Shown piece after piece: positions 55,915-64,000 of a stretch of DNA of 64,000 nt. The position numbers and the translations under genes are program-made. Each line of letters starts with the position of its first letter. Within the stretch, counting starts at the first letter, position 1. The notes below the pieces were generated by a model, which saw nothing but the letters and a program-made list of their open reading frames with translations, was not told where the DNA came from and did not search any database. The stretch is from Armatimonadota bacterium (GTDB lineage Bacteria; Armatimonadota; Hebobacteria; CAIYQO01), in assembly GCA_029553475.1 (NCBI GenBank), contig JAKPKV010000114.1, positions 248,001 to 312,000 on the forward strand, written 5' to 3'.

Positions 55915-57321
55915 ATGGCCACCTTCACCGTCACGCAGGTGCTCGACGCCACCAAAGGGCAACTGCTGATCTCCGGTCCGCAGCCGCGCTTCACCGGCGT
56001 GTGCACTGACACCCGCGCGCTGCAGCCGGGCGATCTCTTCATCGCGCTGAAGGGCGAGCGTGTTGACGGGCACGATTACCTGGACGCCGCCCGCGAGCAG
56101 GGCGCGGCGGGCGCGCTGGTGCAGCGGGAGGTGCCCGGCGTGGCGCGCCGCAAGACCTGCTGCGGCGCGTGGACGCTCATCGAGGTGACGGACACCCTGT
56201 ATGCGCTGGGCGAGCTGGCGCAGTATCACCGCCGGCGTTTTCAGCTCCCGGTCATCGGCATCACCGGCAGCGCGGGCAAAACCACCACCAAGGAGATGAC
56301 GGCGGCGATCCTCGCGCAGGAATGCGCCGTGCTGAAGACGCCGCGCAACGAGAATAACGAGGTGGGCCTGCCGCACACGCTGCTGCGCCTCACCGCCGAG
56401 CACCAGGCGGCGGTGGTGGAGTTCGGCATGCGCGGGCGCGGGCAGATCGGCTACCTGGCGGCGCTGGCGGCGCCCACCATCGGCGTCATCACCAATATCG
56501 GCGTCACCCACCTGGAGCTGCTCGGCTCGCGGGAAGAGATCGCGCTGGCGAAGGCGGAGCTGTTGGACGAGATGGCGCCCACCGGCGTGGCGGTGCTGCC
56601 GCGCGCGGATGCCTGCTTCGCCCTGCTGCGCGCGCACGCCCCCGGGCCGGTGGTGAGCGTGGGGGAGACGGAGGAGGCGGATTATGCCGCGCGCGCGGTG
56701 ACGCTGGACGACGACGGCCGCGCGCGCTTCACCCTGGTCACCCCGCGCGGCGACGCGCCGGTGCGCCTGGGCGCCGCCGGGCGGCATCAGGTGCCCAATG
56801 CGTTGGCCGCCGCGGCGGCGGCGATGATCGCCGGCGCCAGTCCGGACGCGGCCTGCGCGGGGCTGGCCGCCTATCGCGGCGCCGCCGGCCGCATGCACGT
56901 GGTCGCCGCCCGCCGCGGCTTCCGCGTCATTGACGACACCTACAACGCCAACCCCGACGCCATGCGTGCCACCCTGCGGTGCCTGGCGGAGATGCCGGGC
57001 GCGCGCAAGGTCGCCATCCTCGGCGATATGCGCGAGCTCGGCCCCACCGAGCGCGACCTGCATCGCGAGCTGGGCCGCTACGCCATGACCCTCAACCTCG
57101 ACGCCCTCCTCGCCATCGGCGACCTGGGCCGCGACTACGTCGCCGGCGCCGACGACCCCCGCGCCCGCTGGTACCCCGACCACGCCGCCGCCATCGCCGC
57201 CGCCCGGGCATTCCTCGCCCCCGGCGACCTCGTCCTCGTCAAAGGCTCGCACGCCCTGGCCATGGACCGCATCGTGGCAGCGCTGGTAGAGGGGGGATGG
57301 GATGAAGAGGTGAAGAGGTGA
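55915..57321 (+). CDS. murF: UDP-MurNAc-tripeptide:D-Ala-D-Ala ligase (MurF)
   Basis: A 468-aa Mur ligase that finishes the cytoplasmic muropeptide. DTRALQPGDLFIALKGERVDGHDYL is the family's N-terminal domain, GITGSAGKTTTKEM near residue 115 is Walker A, then PRNENNEVGLP, the MurF-specific DDTYNANPDAMRATL and LKGSHALAMDRIV stretches. The start was chosen by the adjacent TACAAT box (leaderless). The last codons EEVKR and the stop run into repeat A copy 3. It is unusual to find it alone and distant from murE. Confidence 0.92.
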   Translation: MATFTVTQVLDATKGQLLISGPQPRFTGVCTDTRALQPGDLFIALKGERVDGHDYLDAAREQGAAGALVQREVPGVARRKTCCGAWTLIEVTDTLYALGELAQYHRRRFQLPVIGITGSAGKTTTKEMTAAILAQECAVLKTPRNENNEVGLPHTLLRLTAEHQAAVVEFGMRGRGQIGYLAALAAPTIGVITNIGVTHLELLGSREEIALAKAELLDEMAPTGVAVLPRADACFALLRAHAPGPVVSVGETEEADYAARAVTLDDDGRARFTLVTPRGDAPVRLGAAGRHQVPNALAAAAAAMIAGASPDAACAGLAAYRGAAGRMHVVAARRGFRVIDDTYNANPDAMRATLRCLAEMPGARKVAILGDMRELGPTERDLHRELGRYAMTLNLDALLAIGDLGRDYVAGADDPRARWYPDHAAAIAAARAFLAPGDLVLVKGSHALAMDRIVAALVEGGWDEEVKR

Positions 57322-57448
57322 CAAGGTGAAGGGGTGACGGGGTGACAAAGGCCCGAAGGGCCAGAAGCCGTTAGCCACGGGTGGAGCGAGAGCGGAACCC
57401 GTGGGGCAGGTGCGTGATATATCCCAAAGTCCTGAAAGGACGACAGCA
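57304..57448 (+). repeat. dispersed repeat A, copy 3
   Basis: GAAGAGGTGAAGAGGTGACA units, GGCCCGAAGGGCC, TTAGCCACGGGTGGAGCGAG, AGCGGAACCCGTGG and GTCCTGAAAGGACGACAGCA, in the same order as copies 1 and 2. The repeat begins inside the last codons of murF, so it provides the stop codon. Confidence 0.85.
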
Positions 57449-57486
57449 TCGCCTGCCCGCGGCTCGATGGTCTCTCGCCCGCCCGT

Positions 57487-59004
57487 TCACAGTTCCAGCG
57501 ACTCCTTGATGGCGCGGCGGAGGACGTCGTTGGGGACGGTGTCCACGAGCTGCGCCTCGCCGATGCGGGTGGGGAGGACGAAGCGGACCTGGCCGGCGAC
57601 GGCTTTTTTGTCGGTATCCATCAGGCTCATCAGCACGCCGGGGTCGGCTTTGGGGAGGTGCGTGGGCAAGCCAAAACGCTCCAGCAGGCGGGTGATGCGG
57701 TGGACCGGCTCGGCCTTGAGCAGGCCCAGGGCGTGCGCGATGCGCGCGGCCACCACCATGCCGACGGCCACCGCTTCACCGTGCGTATAGCGCTCGTAGG
57801 CGGTGTAGGTTTCCACCGCGTGGGCGGTGGTGTGGCCGTAGTTGAGGATGGCGCGCAGGTTCGCCTCGCGCTCGTCCTGCTCGACCACCCGCGCCTTGAT
57901 CTGGCAGGAGCGGCGGATGATGTGGGTGATGGCCAGCGGCTCGCGCCGCAGCAGGTGATCCACGTGGCTTTCCAGAAAACCGAAGAAGTCGCCGTCGGCG
58001 ATGACGCCGTATTTCACCACCTCCGCGATGCCACTGCGCAGCTCGCGCACCGCCAGCGTGTCCAGCGTGCGCGGGTCAATGAACACCCCCCGCGGCTGCA
58101 GGAAGGCGCCGATCATGTTCTTGCCCAGGGGATGATTCACCCCGACCTTGCCCCCGACCGAGCTGTCCACCTGCGCGAGGAGGGTGGTGGGCACCTGCAC
58201 GAAGCGGATGCCGCGCTCGTAGGTGGCGGCCACGAAGCCGGCGAGGTCGCCGATGACTCCCCCGCCCAGCGCCACGATGACCGCTTGTCGGTCCACCTTG
58301 CGCTGGATGAGGTCGCCGTAGAGGCGGCCGGCGGTCTGCAGGCTCTTGTAGCGCTCGCCCGCCGGCACCGACAGCGCATGGCAGGGCAGGCCCGCCGCCT
58401 CGATGCCCGCGCGCACGGCGTCGCCGTAATGGCGGTACACCGACCGGTGGCTGATGAGCACGACGGAGCTGACTCGCTCGGGCAGCCGCGCGAGGAAGGG
58501 GCCGACATCGGCGTGGCAGCCGTCGGCGATGCGGATATCATACGCGCGCTCGCCGAGGTGCACGCGCACCTGATTGAGCCAGTCGAGCACCTGCTCGACC
58601 GCCTCGACGGGTTCGAGGGTCATGGCATCCACCTCGATGTCCCCAGGGGGAATCGCGGATTGTCGGCTCTCCAGCATCTCTCGCATCTTTGCCAAGGGTT
58701 CAGCCACCTTCTGCTCAGGTCGTGTTCCGGTCCGCGCGCCCGCGCGCCGGGAGGGTGTCATCGCGCCGGCGATCAGCCGCACCAGCGGCCCGGCCCGGCG
58801 CGCCAGCTCCAGGGTGTCCGGCGCCGTCAGCAACGCGCCATCCACGGTTACCACCGCGCTCGTCTCGTCGGCGATGAGCGCGGCCATGCCTTCCGCGTCC
58901 AGCGTCATCGCGTCCAGGAAGGGCAGCCGCAGTCGCGCCGCCAGCATGCGGCCCACGGCGGGGGCGTCCGTTCCCGGGAATCCGGCCAGCAAGAGGTGCG
59001 TCAT
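57487..59004 (-). CDS. aroB: degenerate shikimate-kinase domain fused to 3-dehydroquinate synthase
   Basis: A 505-aa fusion. The C-terminal ~355 residues are a complete AroB: SHRSVYRHYGDAV, SVPAGERYKSLQTAG, VALGGGVIGDLAGFVAATY, VQVPTTLLAQVDSSVGGKVGVNH, LNYGHTTAHAVE with the metal-binding residues. The first ~140 residues look like an AroK fold (LLAGFPGTDAPAVGRMLAARLRLPFLD) whose Walker A has lost GK[S/T], so it cannot bind ATP normally. It may be structural or regulatory. The start overlaps the aroC stop as ATGA, so aroC-aroB are one shikimate operon. Confidence 0.85.
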   Translation of the reverse strand: MTHLLLAGFPGTDAPAVGRMLAARLRLPFLDAMTLDAEGMAALIADETSAVVTVDGALLTAPDTLELARRAGPLVRLIAGAMTPSRRAGARTGTRPEQKVAEPLAKMREMLESRQSAIPPGDIEVDAMTLEPVEAVEQVLDWLNQVRVHLGERAYDIRIADGCHADVGPFLARLPERVSSVVLISHRSVYRHYGDAVRAGIEAAGLPCHALSVPAGERYKSLQTAGRLYGDLIQRKVDRQAVIVALGGGVIGDLAGFVAATYERGIRFVQVPTTLLAQVDSSVGGKVGVNHPLGKNMIGAFLQPRGVFIDPRTLDTLAVRELRSGIAEVVKYGVIADGDFFGFLESHVDHLLRREPLAITHIIRRSCQIKARVVEQDEREANLRAILNYGHTTAHAVETYTAYERYTHGEAVAVGMVVAARIAHALGLLKAEPVHRITRLLERFGLPTHLPKADPGVLMSLMDTDKKAVAGQVRFVLPTRIGEAQLVDTVPNDVLRRAIKESLEL

Positions 59005-60182
59005 TCGTCCGCGCTCCGTCGTGTCGTCATCCGGGCGGCGCGCTCCGCGGTCCGCGCCCATGATACATGGAGTTCGTCGAGCGAATCGCCGGAAAAACAC
59101 TCAAGGATGCTGGCGGAGAGCACAAACGCGACCATCGCCTCCGCGACGACCCCGGCAGCGGGGACCGCGCAGACGTCAGAGCGCTCGGAATGCGCCGAAA
59201 CCGCTTTCCCGGTTGCCAGGTCCACTGACGGCAACGGCGTGATCAGTGTCGGGATGGGCTTCATCGCCACCTGCACAACCAACGGCTCACCGTTGGTTAT
59301 ACCACCTTCCAGCCCGCCGGCGTTGTTCGTTTGTCGCACAATGCCCCCCGGACCGGGATAGATGGCGTCGTGCACCGCTGACCCCGGGCGGTGCGCCACC
59401 CCGAAGCCGAGGCCGATCTCCACCCCCTTGATGGCCGGGATGCTCATCAGCGCGCCGGCCAGTTGGCCGTCCAGCTTGCGGTCCCACTGCACGTGGCTGC
59501 CCAGCCCCACGGGCAGGCCGGTGGCCACCACCTGCACCACCCCGCCCAGCGTGTCGCCGGCGGCGCCCGCCCGGCTGATGGCCGCGCGCATGCGCTCCGC
59601 CGCGTCCGGATCGGCGCAGCGCACGTCGGAGGCATCCGCCGCCGCTTCCAGCGCAGCGTAATCGCGCGTGTCGGGATGGGCGTCCACCCCGCCGATGACC
59701 AGCACGTGGCTGAAGACGCGGATGCCCAGCGCGCTCAGCAGGCAGCGCGCCAGCGCCCCCACCGCCACTCGCGCCGCCGTCTCGCGCGCGCTGGCGCGCT
59801 CCAGGATGTTGCGCAGGTCAGCGGTGCCGTATTTCACCATCCCCGCCAGGTCGGCATGGCCGGGGCGCGGCATGGTGATGGGCGGCGGCGGCGCCGCCGG
59901 CTCGTCGAACTGGGCCATGCGCTCCGTCCAGTTCGCCCAGTCGCGGTTCTCAATCGTCAGCGCGATGGGGGAGCCGAGCGTCGTGCCGAAACGCACGCCG
60001 GCGGTGATGCGCGCGGTGTCGCGCTCGATGCGCATGCGCTGCCCGCGCCCAAACCCCACCTGCCGCCGCGCCAACTGCGCGTTCACCGCCTCTTCCGTCA
60101 CCGGCACCCCGGCGGGCATCCCTTCGAGGATGGCCGTCAGCGCGGGGCCGTGCGACTCGCCGGCTGTTAAAAATCGCAACAC
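59001..60182 (-). CDS. aroC: chorismate synthase
   Basis: A 393-aa FMN-dependent lyase that makes chorismate from EPSP. It has LRFLTAGESHGPALTAILEG at the start, GRGQRMRIERD, RPGHADLAGMVKYG, ARETAARVAVGALARCLL and TNNAGGLEGGITNGEP, all family signatures. Start GTG 60182 with CGGAG upstream. It leads a two-gene operon with the aroK-aroB fusion. The intervening palindrome lies upstream of this start. Confidence 0.92.
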   Translation of the reverse strand: MLRFLTAGESHGPALTAILEGMPAGVPVTEEAVNAQLARRQVGFGRGQRMRIERDTARITAGVRFGTTLGSPIALTIENRDWANWTERMAQFDEPAAPPPPITMPRPGHADLAGMVKYGTADLRNILERASARETAARVAVGALARCLLSALGIRVFSHVLVIGGVDAHPDTRDYAALEAAADASDVRCADPDAAERMRAAISRAGAAGDTLGGVVQVVATGLPVGLGSHVQWDRKLDGQLAGALMSIPAIKGVEIGLGFGVAHRPGSAVHDAIYPGPGGIVRQTNNAGGLEGGITNGEPLVVQVAMKPIPTLITPLPSVDLATGKAVSAHSERSDVCAVPAAGVVAEAMVAFVLSASILECFSGDSLDELHVSWARTAERAARMTTRRSADE

Positions 60183-60198
60183 GATCGTCTCCGTAGTA

Positions 60199-60267
60199 GC
60201 GGGTTCACCTCTCCCCCCGGCCCCCTCCCCTAAGCGGGGAGGGGGCCGGGGGGAGAGGTGAACCCGC
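60199..60267. repeat. perfect 32-bp inverted repeat
   Basis: Arms of 32 bases (60199-60230 and 60236-60267) are exact complements around TAAGC. The arms read GCGGGTTCACCTCTCCCCCC onwards. It lies just upstream of aroC and downstream of the MidA-like gene. Such perfect CTCTCCCC-type palindromes are usually spread REP/MITE units; it can also act as a strong terminator for the minus-strand gene to its right. Confidence 0.8.
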
Positions 60268-60331
60268 GCGATGGTCTATTGTACCCCGCGCGGCGCGGCG
60301 AGGACAAGGGCGGCGGTGAATGGGCGATAAG

Positions 60332-61504
60332 TTACAGCCGCGGCGGGGGGATGTCGCGCAGCGCGGCGGCGTTGGCCCGGCGGGCGGCGGGGCGCAGGGC
60401 ATCGAGGTCGCCGCCGGCGCCGCGCGCCTGGACGAGCAGCTTCGCGTCACCGAGGCCGTTCTCGCCGGTGCGCACCAATTCCAGCATGGCGCGGCGGTCT
60501 CGCGGGCCGGCCTGCGCGAGCCAGCCCTCGATGCCGAGGTCGAGGAGGGCATGGTGCTGGGTCACCAGCCCGAGCGGAGCCAGTCCGCCCTCTTTCCCGA
60601 TGGCGACCAATGTGGAAAAATCCACCTGCGCGAAGAGATCCTGCCTGCCGAGCCGCGCCAGCAGGTCATCGCTGGCCGTCTGCCGGTAGTAGGCGATGAG
60701 GGAGCCGTATTTGCGCGCGGGCGTGAACAGCGCCGTCGCCAGGTGGCCGAAATCCATGGTGAGCACGAACCCGCGCTCCAGCGCCCGCGCCGCCTGGCGC
60801 ATCCACGTCACCGCCGCCAGGTTCACGTCGGCGATCTGCCCCTCAGCCAGCGTGATGCCGAGGCGGTCGAAGTAGGCCCGCAGGTCGGGGGTGGAGAGAG
60901 CGCCGTCCTGCCAGCAGCCCTCATCCCCCTGGCCCAGCGGTTGAGGGGGGACGGCGGTGACATACCGCTCGCGCAGTTCTCCCCCGCGCATCACCACCCG
61001 ATGCACGGGAAAGGCATCCACGAGCTCGTTGGAGAGGATGAGGCCGGTGACGTTTGGGGGGAGGATGTCGGTCCAGGTGACCCGGTCGCCCCCCTCCGAA
61101 AGAGAGCTCCGCAAGCGTTCCCGCTGCATCGCCCGGTGGCGGGGGGAGCGTTCCAGCATGACGTAGCGCAGCGCCGCGAACATCGCCGGCAGGCGCGCCC
61201 GCGCGTGGTCGAGGAACGCCGCCGCCAGCGCCCCGCGCCCGCCGCCCATCTCCAGCACGCAAAATGGGTCGGGGTGCCCCAGCAGCGCCCAGCACTGCGC
61301 CGCCTGCCGCGCCAGCAGCGCCCCGAAGGCGGGATGCTCCTCCGGCGCGGTGACGAAATCCCCCTCAGGCCCGAGCAGCGCGTGCGCCGTGTAATACCCG
61401 CCTTCGGGGTGATACAGCGCCACCTCCATCACCTCGGCGAAGGTGAGGGGGCCGTGGTCGGCGAGGCGGCGCTGGAGTTCGGCGAGGACGGCGGGGTCAT
61501 GCAT
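60332..61504 (-). CDS. MidA/NDUFAF7-like SAM-dependent methyltransferase
   Basis: A 390-aa protein from ATG 61504 (MHDPAVLAELQRRLADHGPL). It has LTFAEVMEVALYHPEGGYYTA, DFVTAPEEHPAFG, the SAM-binding LEMGGGRGALAAAFLDH and ILSNELVDAFPVHRV, signatures of the DUF185 family to which mitochondrial NDUFAF7 (arginine methylation of complex I) belongs. The bacterial substrate is uncertain. No good ribosome site is seen, so the start may be further up at 61531 or 61549. Confidence 0.85.
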   Translation of the reverse strand: MHDPAVLAELQRRLADHGPLTFAEVMEVALYHPEGGYYTAHALLGPEGDFVTAPEEHPAFGALLARQAAQCWALLGHPDPFCVLEMGGGRGALAAAFLDHARARLPAMFAALRYVMLERSPRHRAMQRERLRSSLSEGGDRVTWTDILPPNVTGLILSNELVDAFPVHRVVMRGGELRERYVTAVPPQPLGQGDEGCWQDGALSTPDLRAYFDRLGITLAEGQIADVNLAAVTWMRQAARALERGFVLTMDFGHLATALFTPARKYGSLIAYYRQTASDDLLARLGRQDLFAQVDFSTLVAIGKEGGLAPLGLVTQHHALLDLGIEGWLAQAGPRDRRAMLELVRTGENGLGDAKLLVQARGAGGDLDALRPAARRANAAALRDIPPPRL

Positions 61505-61600
61505 GCGGAGTTGATGCCAACTCGGCATGCATGAGTTCAATCGCCGCAATTTGGATGACGATGAAGTCTATAGCGTAAGGTTTCACCCTGTCCTCTTCTC

Positions 61601-61769
61601 AGAGCCTGTTGGCGAATATTTGTTCGCTAACTCGCTTGATCTCACCACGCCAGGCTGTGTCACGATTGTTCGCGGTATCGGGCCTGGATACGACCGAAAA
61701 ATCGTGACACAGCCTGACACGCCGATCTCGGCGCGATCTGACAAACAACTATTTGTCAACAGGCTCTCA
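61601..61769. mobile_element. MITE-like element with long imperfect inverted repeats
   Basis: A 169-base element with ~70-base terminal inverted repeats that start AGAGCCTGTTG and end CAACAGGCTCT. The arms share CAGGCTGTGTCACGATT in the middle. No coding capacity. This resembles non-autonomous transposable elements (MITEs), which need a transposase made elsewhere. Confidence 0.7.
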
Positions 61770-61772
61770 GCA

Positions 61773-61923
61773 ATCGTAGTCCGCGCCCTCCGCGGCGCGT
61801 GGTGTCGAGTTTCCACACCGTGTTGCGGGTAGACGCGCTGCCGCGACGGCAGGCATTTCCCGCTTGGCGACACGGGGTGTATGATTCGACACCACGCGCC
61901 GCGGAGGGCGCGGACTACGATTG
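61773..61923. repeat. 38-bp perfect inverted repeat pair
   Basis: Arms 61773-61810 and 61886-61923 are exact complements (CAATCGTAGTCCGCGCCCTC ...), around a 75-base spacer that continues with weaker pairing. The arm core CACCACGCGCCGC also occurs singly at 36825-36853. It is adjacent to the MITE-like element, so the gap 61505-61997 is almost entirely repeats. Confidence 0.75.
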
Positions 61924-61997
61924 ATGTTATTACGGGACGCGTCGTCCCCCATCGCGGGCGGACGACACGCGGGCGGATGGCCAATCCGCGCTCCCGG

Positions 61998-63329
61998 CTA
62001 CGCCCGTGCCCCCACCGTGAATTGCGGCAGGTAGGCCGCGTTCTGCTGCAGCATGGCGTCCACCATCTCCTTGATTTCGGCGAGGGAGAGGACGGCGCTG
62101 GTGAGCGGATCGTAGCAGATGGCCTGGTAGAGCAGGCGGGCGTCGCCGGTGAGGGCGGCGTCCACCGCCATCTCTTCCACCGCCACGGACAGGTTGTTGA
62201 GCGCGGCGAGCTGCGGGGGCAGCGCGCCGACGTGGATACAGTTGAAGCCGCGGCGGTTCACCACCACCGGCACCTCCACGCAGGCGCCCGCCGGCAGGTT
62301 GGTGATGAGGCCGGTGTTCGGCACGTTGCCGTTGAACGCATACGGCTCCCCGCCCAGGTAGGCGTTGATGATGGAGGCGGCGTATTCATGGCCGCGCGCC
62401 AGGCTGATGGGCTCGTCCTTGGCCAGCCACGCCTCGGTCTCTTGCCGCCACACGTCCTCGCGCCGCAGGTATTCGTTGAGGATGTAGGCGTAATGGCCGG
62501 GATTCCAGCCGGTGCCGTGGGTGCAGTATTGCTCGATCAGGTCGGGGCGCTTGCGGAACCAGGGATTGTACTCCGAGTTATGCCCGCTGGATTCGGTGAC
62601 GTAGTAGTCCAGCGCCAGGAACATCTCGTTGCGCACCTGCTCCTCGTTGTAGACGTCGGGACGGCTGGTGATCGCCTCGCGAATGAGCGGGTAGGCGTCT
62701 TGGCCTTTCCAGAGGAAGTGCAGATACCACGCCTGGTGGTTGATGCCCGCGCAGACGTAATCAATCTCCGCCATCGGCGCGCCGATCCAGGTGGCGAGCA
62801 TCCCCGCCGTGCCCTGCACGCTGTGGCAGAGGCCGGTCACCTGAATCGTCGAGGTGCGCTGCATGGCGCGGCAGAGCATCGCCATCGGGTTCGTGTAGTT
62901 GAGCAGGATGGCGCGCGGGCACAGGCGCTCCATGTCCCGGCAGATCTCCACCATCACCGGGATGGTGCGCAGCGCGCGAAAAATCCCGCTGGGCCCGCGG
63001 GTGTCGCCGACATTGGTATCCACCCCGAACGCTTTCGGGATTTCAATGTCGTGGCGCCATACCTGCACGCCGCCGGCGAGGATGGTGCAGAGCACGGCGT
63101 CCGCGCCGTCCAGCGCCGCCGCGCGGTCGGTCGTCGCCGTCACCGTCGCGGGATAGTTCCCCTGGGCGATGATCTTTTCCGTCGCCCGCTGCGCGAAGTC
63201 GAGGCGCTGCGGGTTGACGTCCATGAGCGCGATCTCCGCGTCGCGCATCGCCGGGAAGGTGAGGATATCGCGCACCAACCCGCGGGTGAACCCGAGACTG
63301 CCGGCGCCGATGAAGGTGACTTTCGCCAT
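61998..63329 (-). CDS. GH4 family alpha-galactosidase/6-phospho-glycosidase
   Basis: A 443-aa NAD+- and Mn2+-dependent glycosidase. It has [20 protein letters not shown] (Rossmann), [39 protein letters not shown], the metal-binding [11 protein letters not shown] (Cys near residue 174) and [11 protein letters not shown]. The sequence fits the AglA/MelA-type alpha-galactosidases. GGAGG precedes the ATG. It fits the carbohydrate-degrading lifestyle indicated by the other genes. Confidence 0.88.
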   Translation of the reverse strand: MAKVTFIGAGSLGFTRGLVRDILTFPAMRDAEIALMDVNPQRLDFAQRATEKIIAQGNYPATVTATTDRAAALDGADAVLCTILAGGVQVWRHDIEIPKAFGVDTNVGDTRGPSGIFRALRTIPVMVEICRDMERLCPRAILLNYTNPMAMLCRAMQRTSTIQVTGLCHSVQGTAGMLATWIGAPMAEIDYVCAGINHQAWYLHFLWKGQDAYPLIREAITSRPDVYNEEQVRNEMFLALDYYVTESSGHNSEYNPWFRKRPDLIEQYCTHGTGWNPGHYAYILNEYLRREDVWRQETEAWLAKDEPISLARGHEYAASIINAYLGGEPYAFNGNVPNTGLITNLPAGACVEVPVVVNRRGFNCIHVGALPPQLAALNNLSVAVEEMAVDAALTGDARLLYQAICYDPLTSAVLSLAEIKEMVDAMLQQNAAYLPQFTVGARA

Positions 63330-63528
63330 GGCATGGCCTCCAATGTGGGCTGGAGGTTATTTCGCGGCGGGACGCCCGGTTCCTTCCCGATTGGAAAAAT
63401 GACGCATAGAGTGTAGAGACCACACTTACCCGCGACTACCCGCCAGCCGTTTGGCATTTAGCAGCGCGAAACGCAACTCTGGTCGCAGCTGGTAGCGCCG
63501 GCGGCAAAGCGCAGGTCCACCGGGGCGG

Positions 63529-63634
63529 TAAAACGTCTTCCCGCTGTCCAGCAGGATGGTGACGCGACTGTGCCGGTGGGGACACCGGCGCTCCCAGGTT
63601 AAAACGCCTTCCCGCTGTCCAGCAGGATGGTGAC
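63529..63634. repeat. duplicated tail of dtd
   Basis: TAAAACGTCTTCCCGCTGTC and the following 15 bases (63529-63563) match 63600-63634 with one difference. The right copy is the stop codon and last codons of dtd, the left a detached duplicate 71 bases away in the non-coding gap. Confidence 0.8.
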
Positions 63635-64000
63635 CGGGCCGTCGTTCACCAGCGCCACGCGCATCATCGCCTGGAAGACGCCCTGTTCGACGGGGACGCC
63701 GTGGGCGCGCAGGCGGGCGCAGAAGTACTGGTAGAGGCGATCCGCTTCATCGGGCGGGGCGGCGGCGCTGTAGCCGGGGCGGCGGCCGCGGCGGGCGTCG
63801 CCGTACAGGGTGAACTGGGAGACGACCAGCGCGGCGCCGCCGGTGTCCAGCAGGCCGCGGTTCATCTTCCCGTCATCGTCGAGGAAGATGCGCAGGTGGG
63901 CGATCTTCTCCGCCAGGTAGTCAGCGTCCGCCTCATCGTCCCCCTGCCCGACCCCCAGCAGCACCAGCACCCCGGCGCCGATGGCGCCGACGATCTTGCC
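63599..64000 (-). CDS. dtd: D-aminoacyl-tRNA deacylase, 5' part outside the window
   Basis: The last ~133 residues of Dtd, which removes D-amino acids from tRNA. Visible are [48 protein letters not shown] (the SQFTLY motif) and the C-terminal [15 protein letters not shown]. About 15 N-terminal residues lie right of 64,000. It appears co-directional with the GH4 gene, with 270 bases between. Confidence 0.9.
   Translation of the reverse strand, partial: GKIVGAIGAGVLVLLGVGQGDDEADADYLAEKIAHLRIFLDDDGKMNRGLLDTGGAALVVSQFTLYGDARRGRRPGYSAAAPPDEADRLYQYFCARLRAHGVPVEQGVFQAMMRVALVNDGPVTILLDSGKAF

Overview
The window joins two very different DNAs. Positions 1 to about 24,925 are a moderate-GC, accessory, mobile-element-like segment. 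From 24,925 to the end is a high-GC bacterial chromosome with housekeeping genes (ssrA, priA, gatA, holA, murE, murF, aroB, aroC, dtd). The backbone host has an LptD/OstA-like outer-membrane barrel protein, a meso-DAP type MurE (DNPR motif), many carbohydrate genes (GH4, GH106-like, beta-helix, NagB-like, UroD-like) and abundant REP-like intergenic repeats. This points to a diderm, sugar-degrading phylum. Armatimonadota is my best guess, at low confidence, from gene style alone.

Island, left to right: a Gabija-like pair on + (OLD-type ATPase/TOPRIM nuclease broken by one in-frame TAA, then a UvrD-like helicase). Next comes a nine-gene minus-strand operon (17,217 down to 3,624): DUF4007 protein, 1120-aa ATPase, DndC/BrxP-like PP-loop enzyme, a protein with a sulfur-binding-domain-like N-terminus, an unknown, a BrxF-like small ATPase, a 1362-aa BrxC/PglY-like ATPase, a PglZ-like protein and a HerA-like ATPase. 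Several of the genes overlap, as expected for one transcript. The operon mixes BREX (PglZ, BrxC, BrxF) and DNA-phosphorothioation (DndC, DUF4007, SBD-like, HerA) themes but has no methyltransferase, DndA, DndD/E or BrxL. It is the best candidate here for an undescribed defence system.

After a hairpin terminator comes the element's own core: a small unknown gene, tandem 15-bp repeats, a replication module (DUF3987 protein, PrimPol-type primase, small unknown/ssDNA-binding-like proteins), a divergent regulator-like zinc-ribbon gene frameshifted at a G9 tract, and a large serine recombinase. The recombinase frame runs into the 3' end of ssrA, so the element appears integrated at the tmRNA gene. 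Its other end is not in the window.

Backbone: ssrA (minus) and priA (apparently leaderless); then a second, AT-richer insertion encoding a TcmP / Gp37-Gp68 three-Cys-motif pair (28,216-30,077); then a sugar and cofactor block (NagB-like, UroD-like, PduO-type adenosyltransferase, GH106-like, secreted beta-helix protein), the LptD-like protein, a TPR protein, gatA, a wrecked nucleotidyltransferase, holA, acyP, murE, two sensor kinases, murF, aroC with an aroK-aroB fusion (dead kinase domain), a MidA-like methyltransferase, a GH4 glycosidase and dtd running off the end. Three copies of a ~145-bp repeat sit directly after the stop codons of the TPR gene, gatA and murF. Other REP/MITE-like elements fill the larger gaps.
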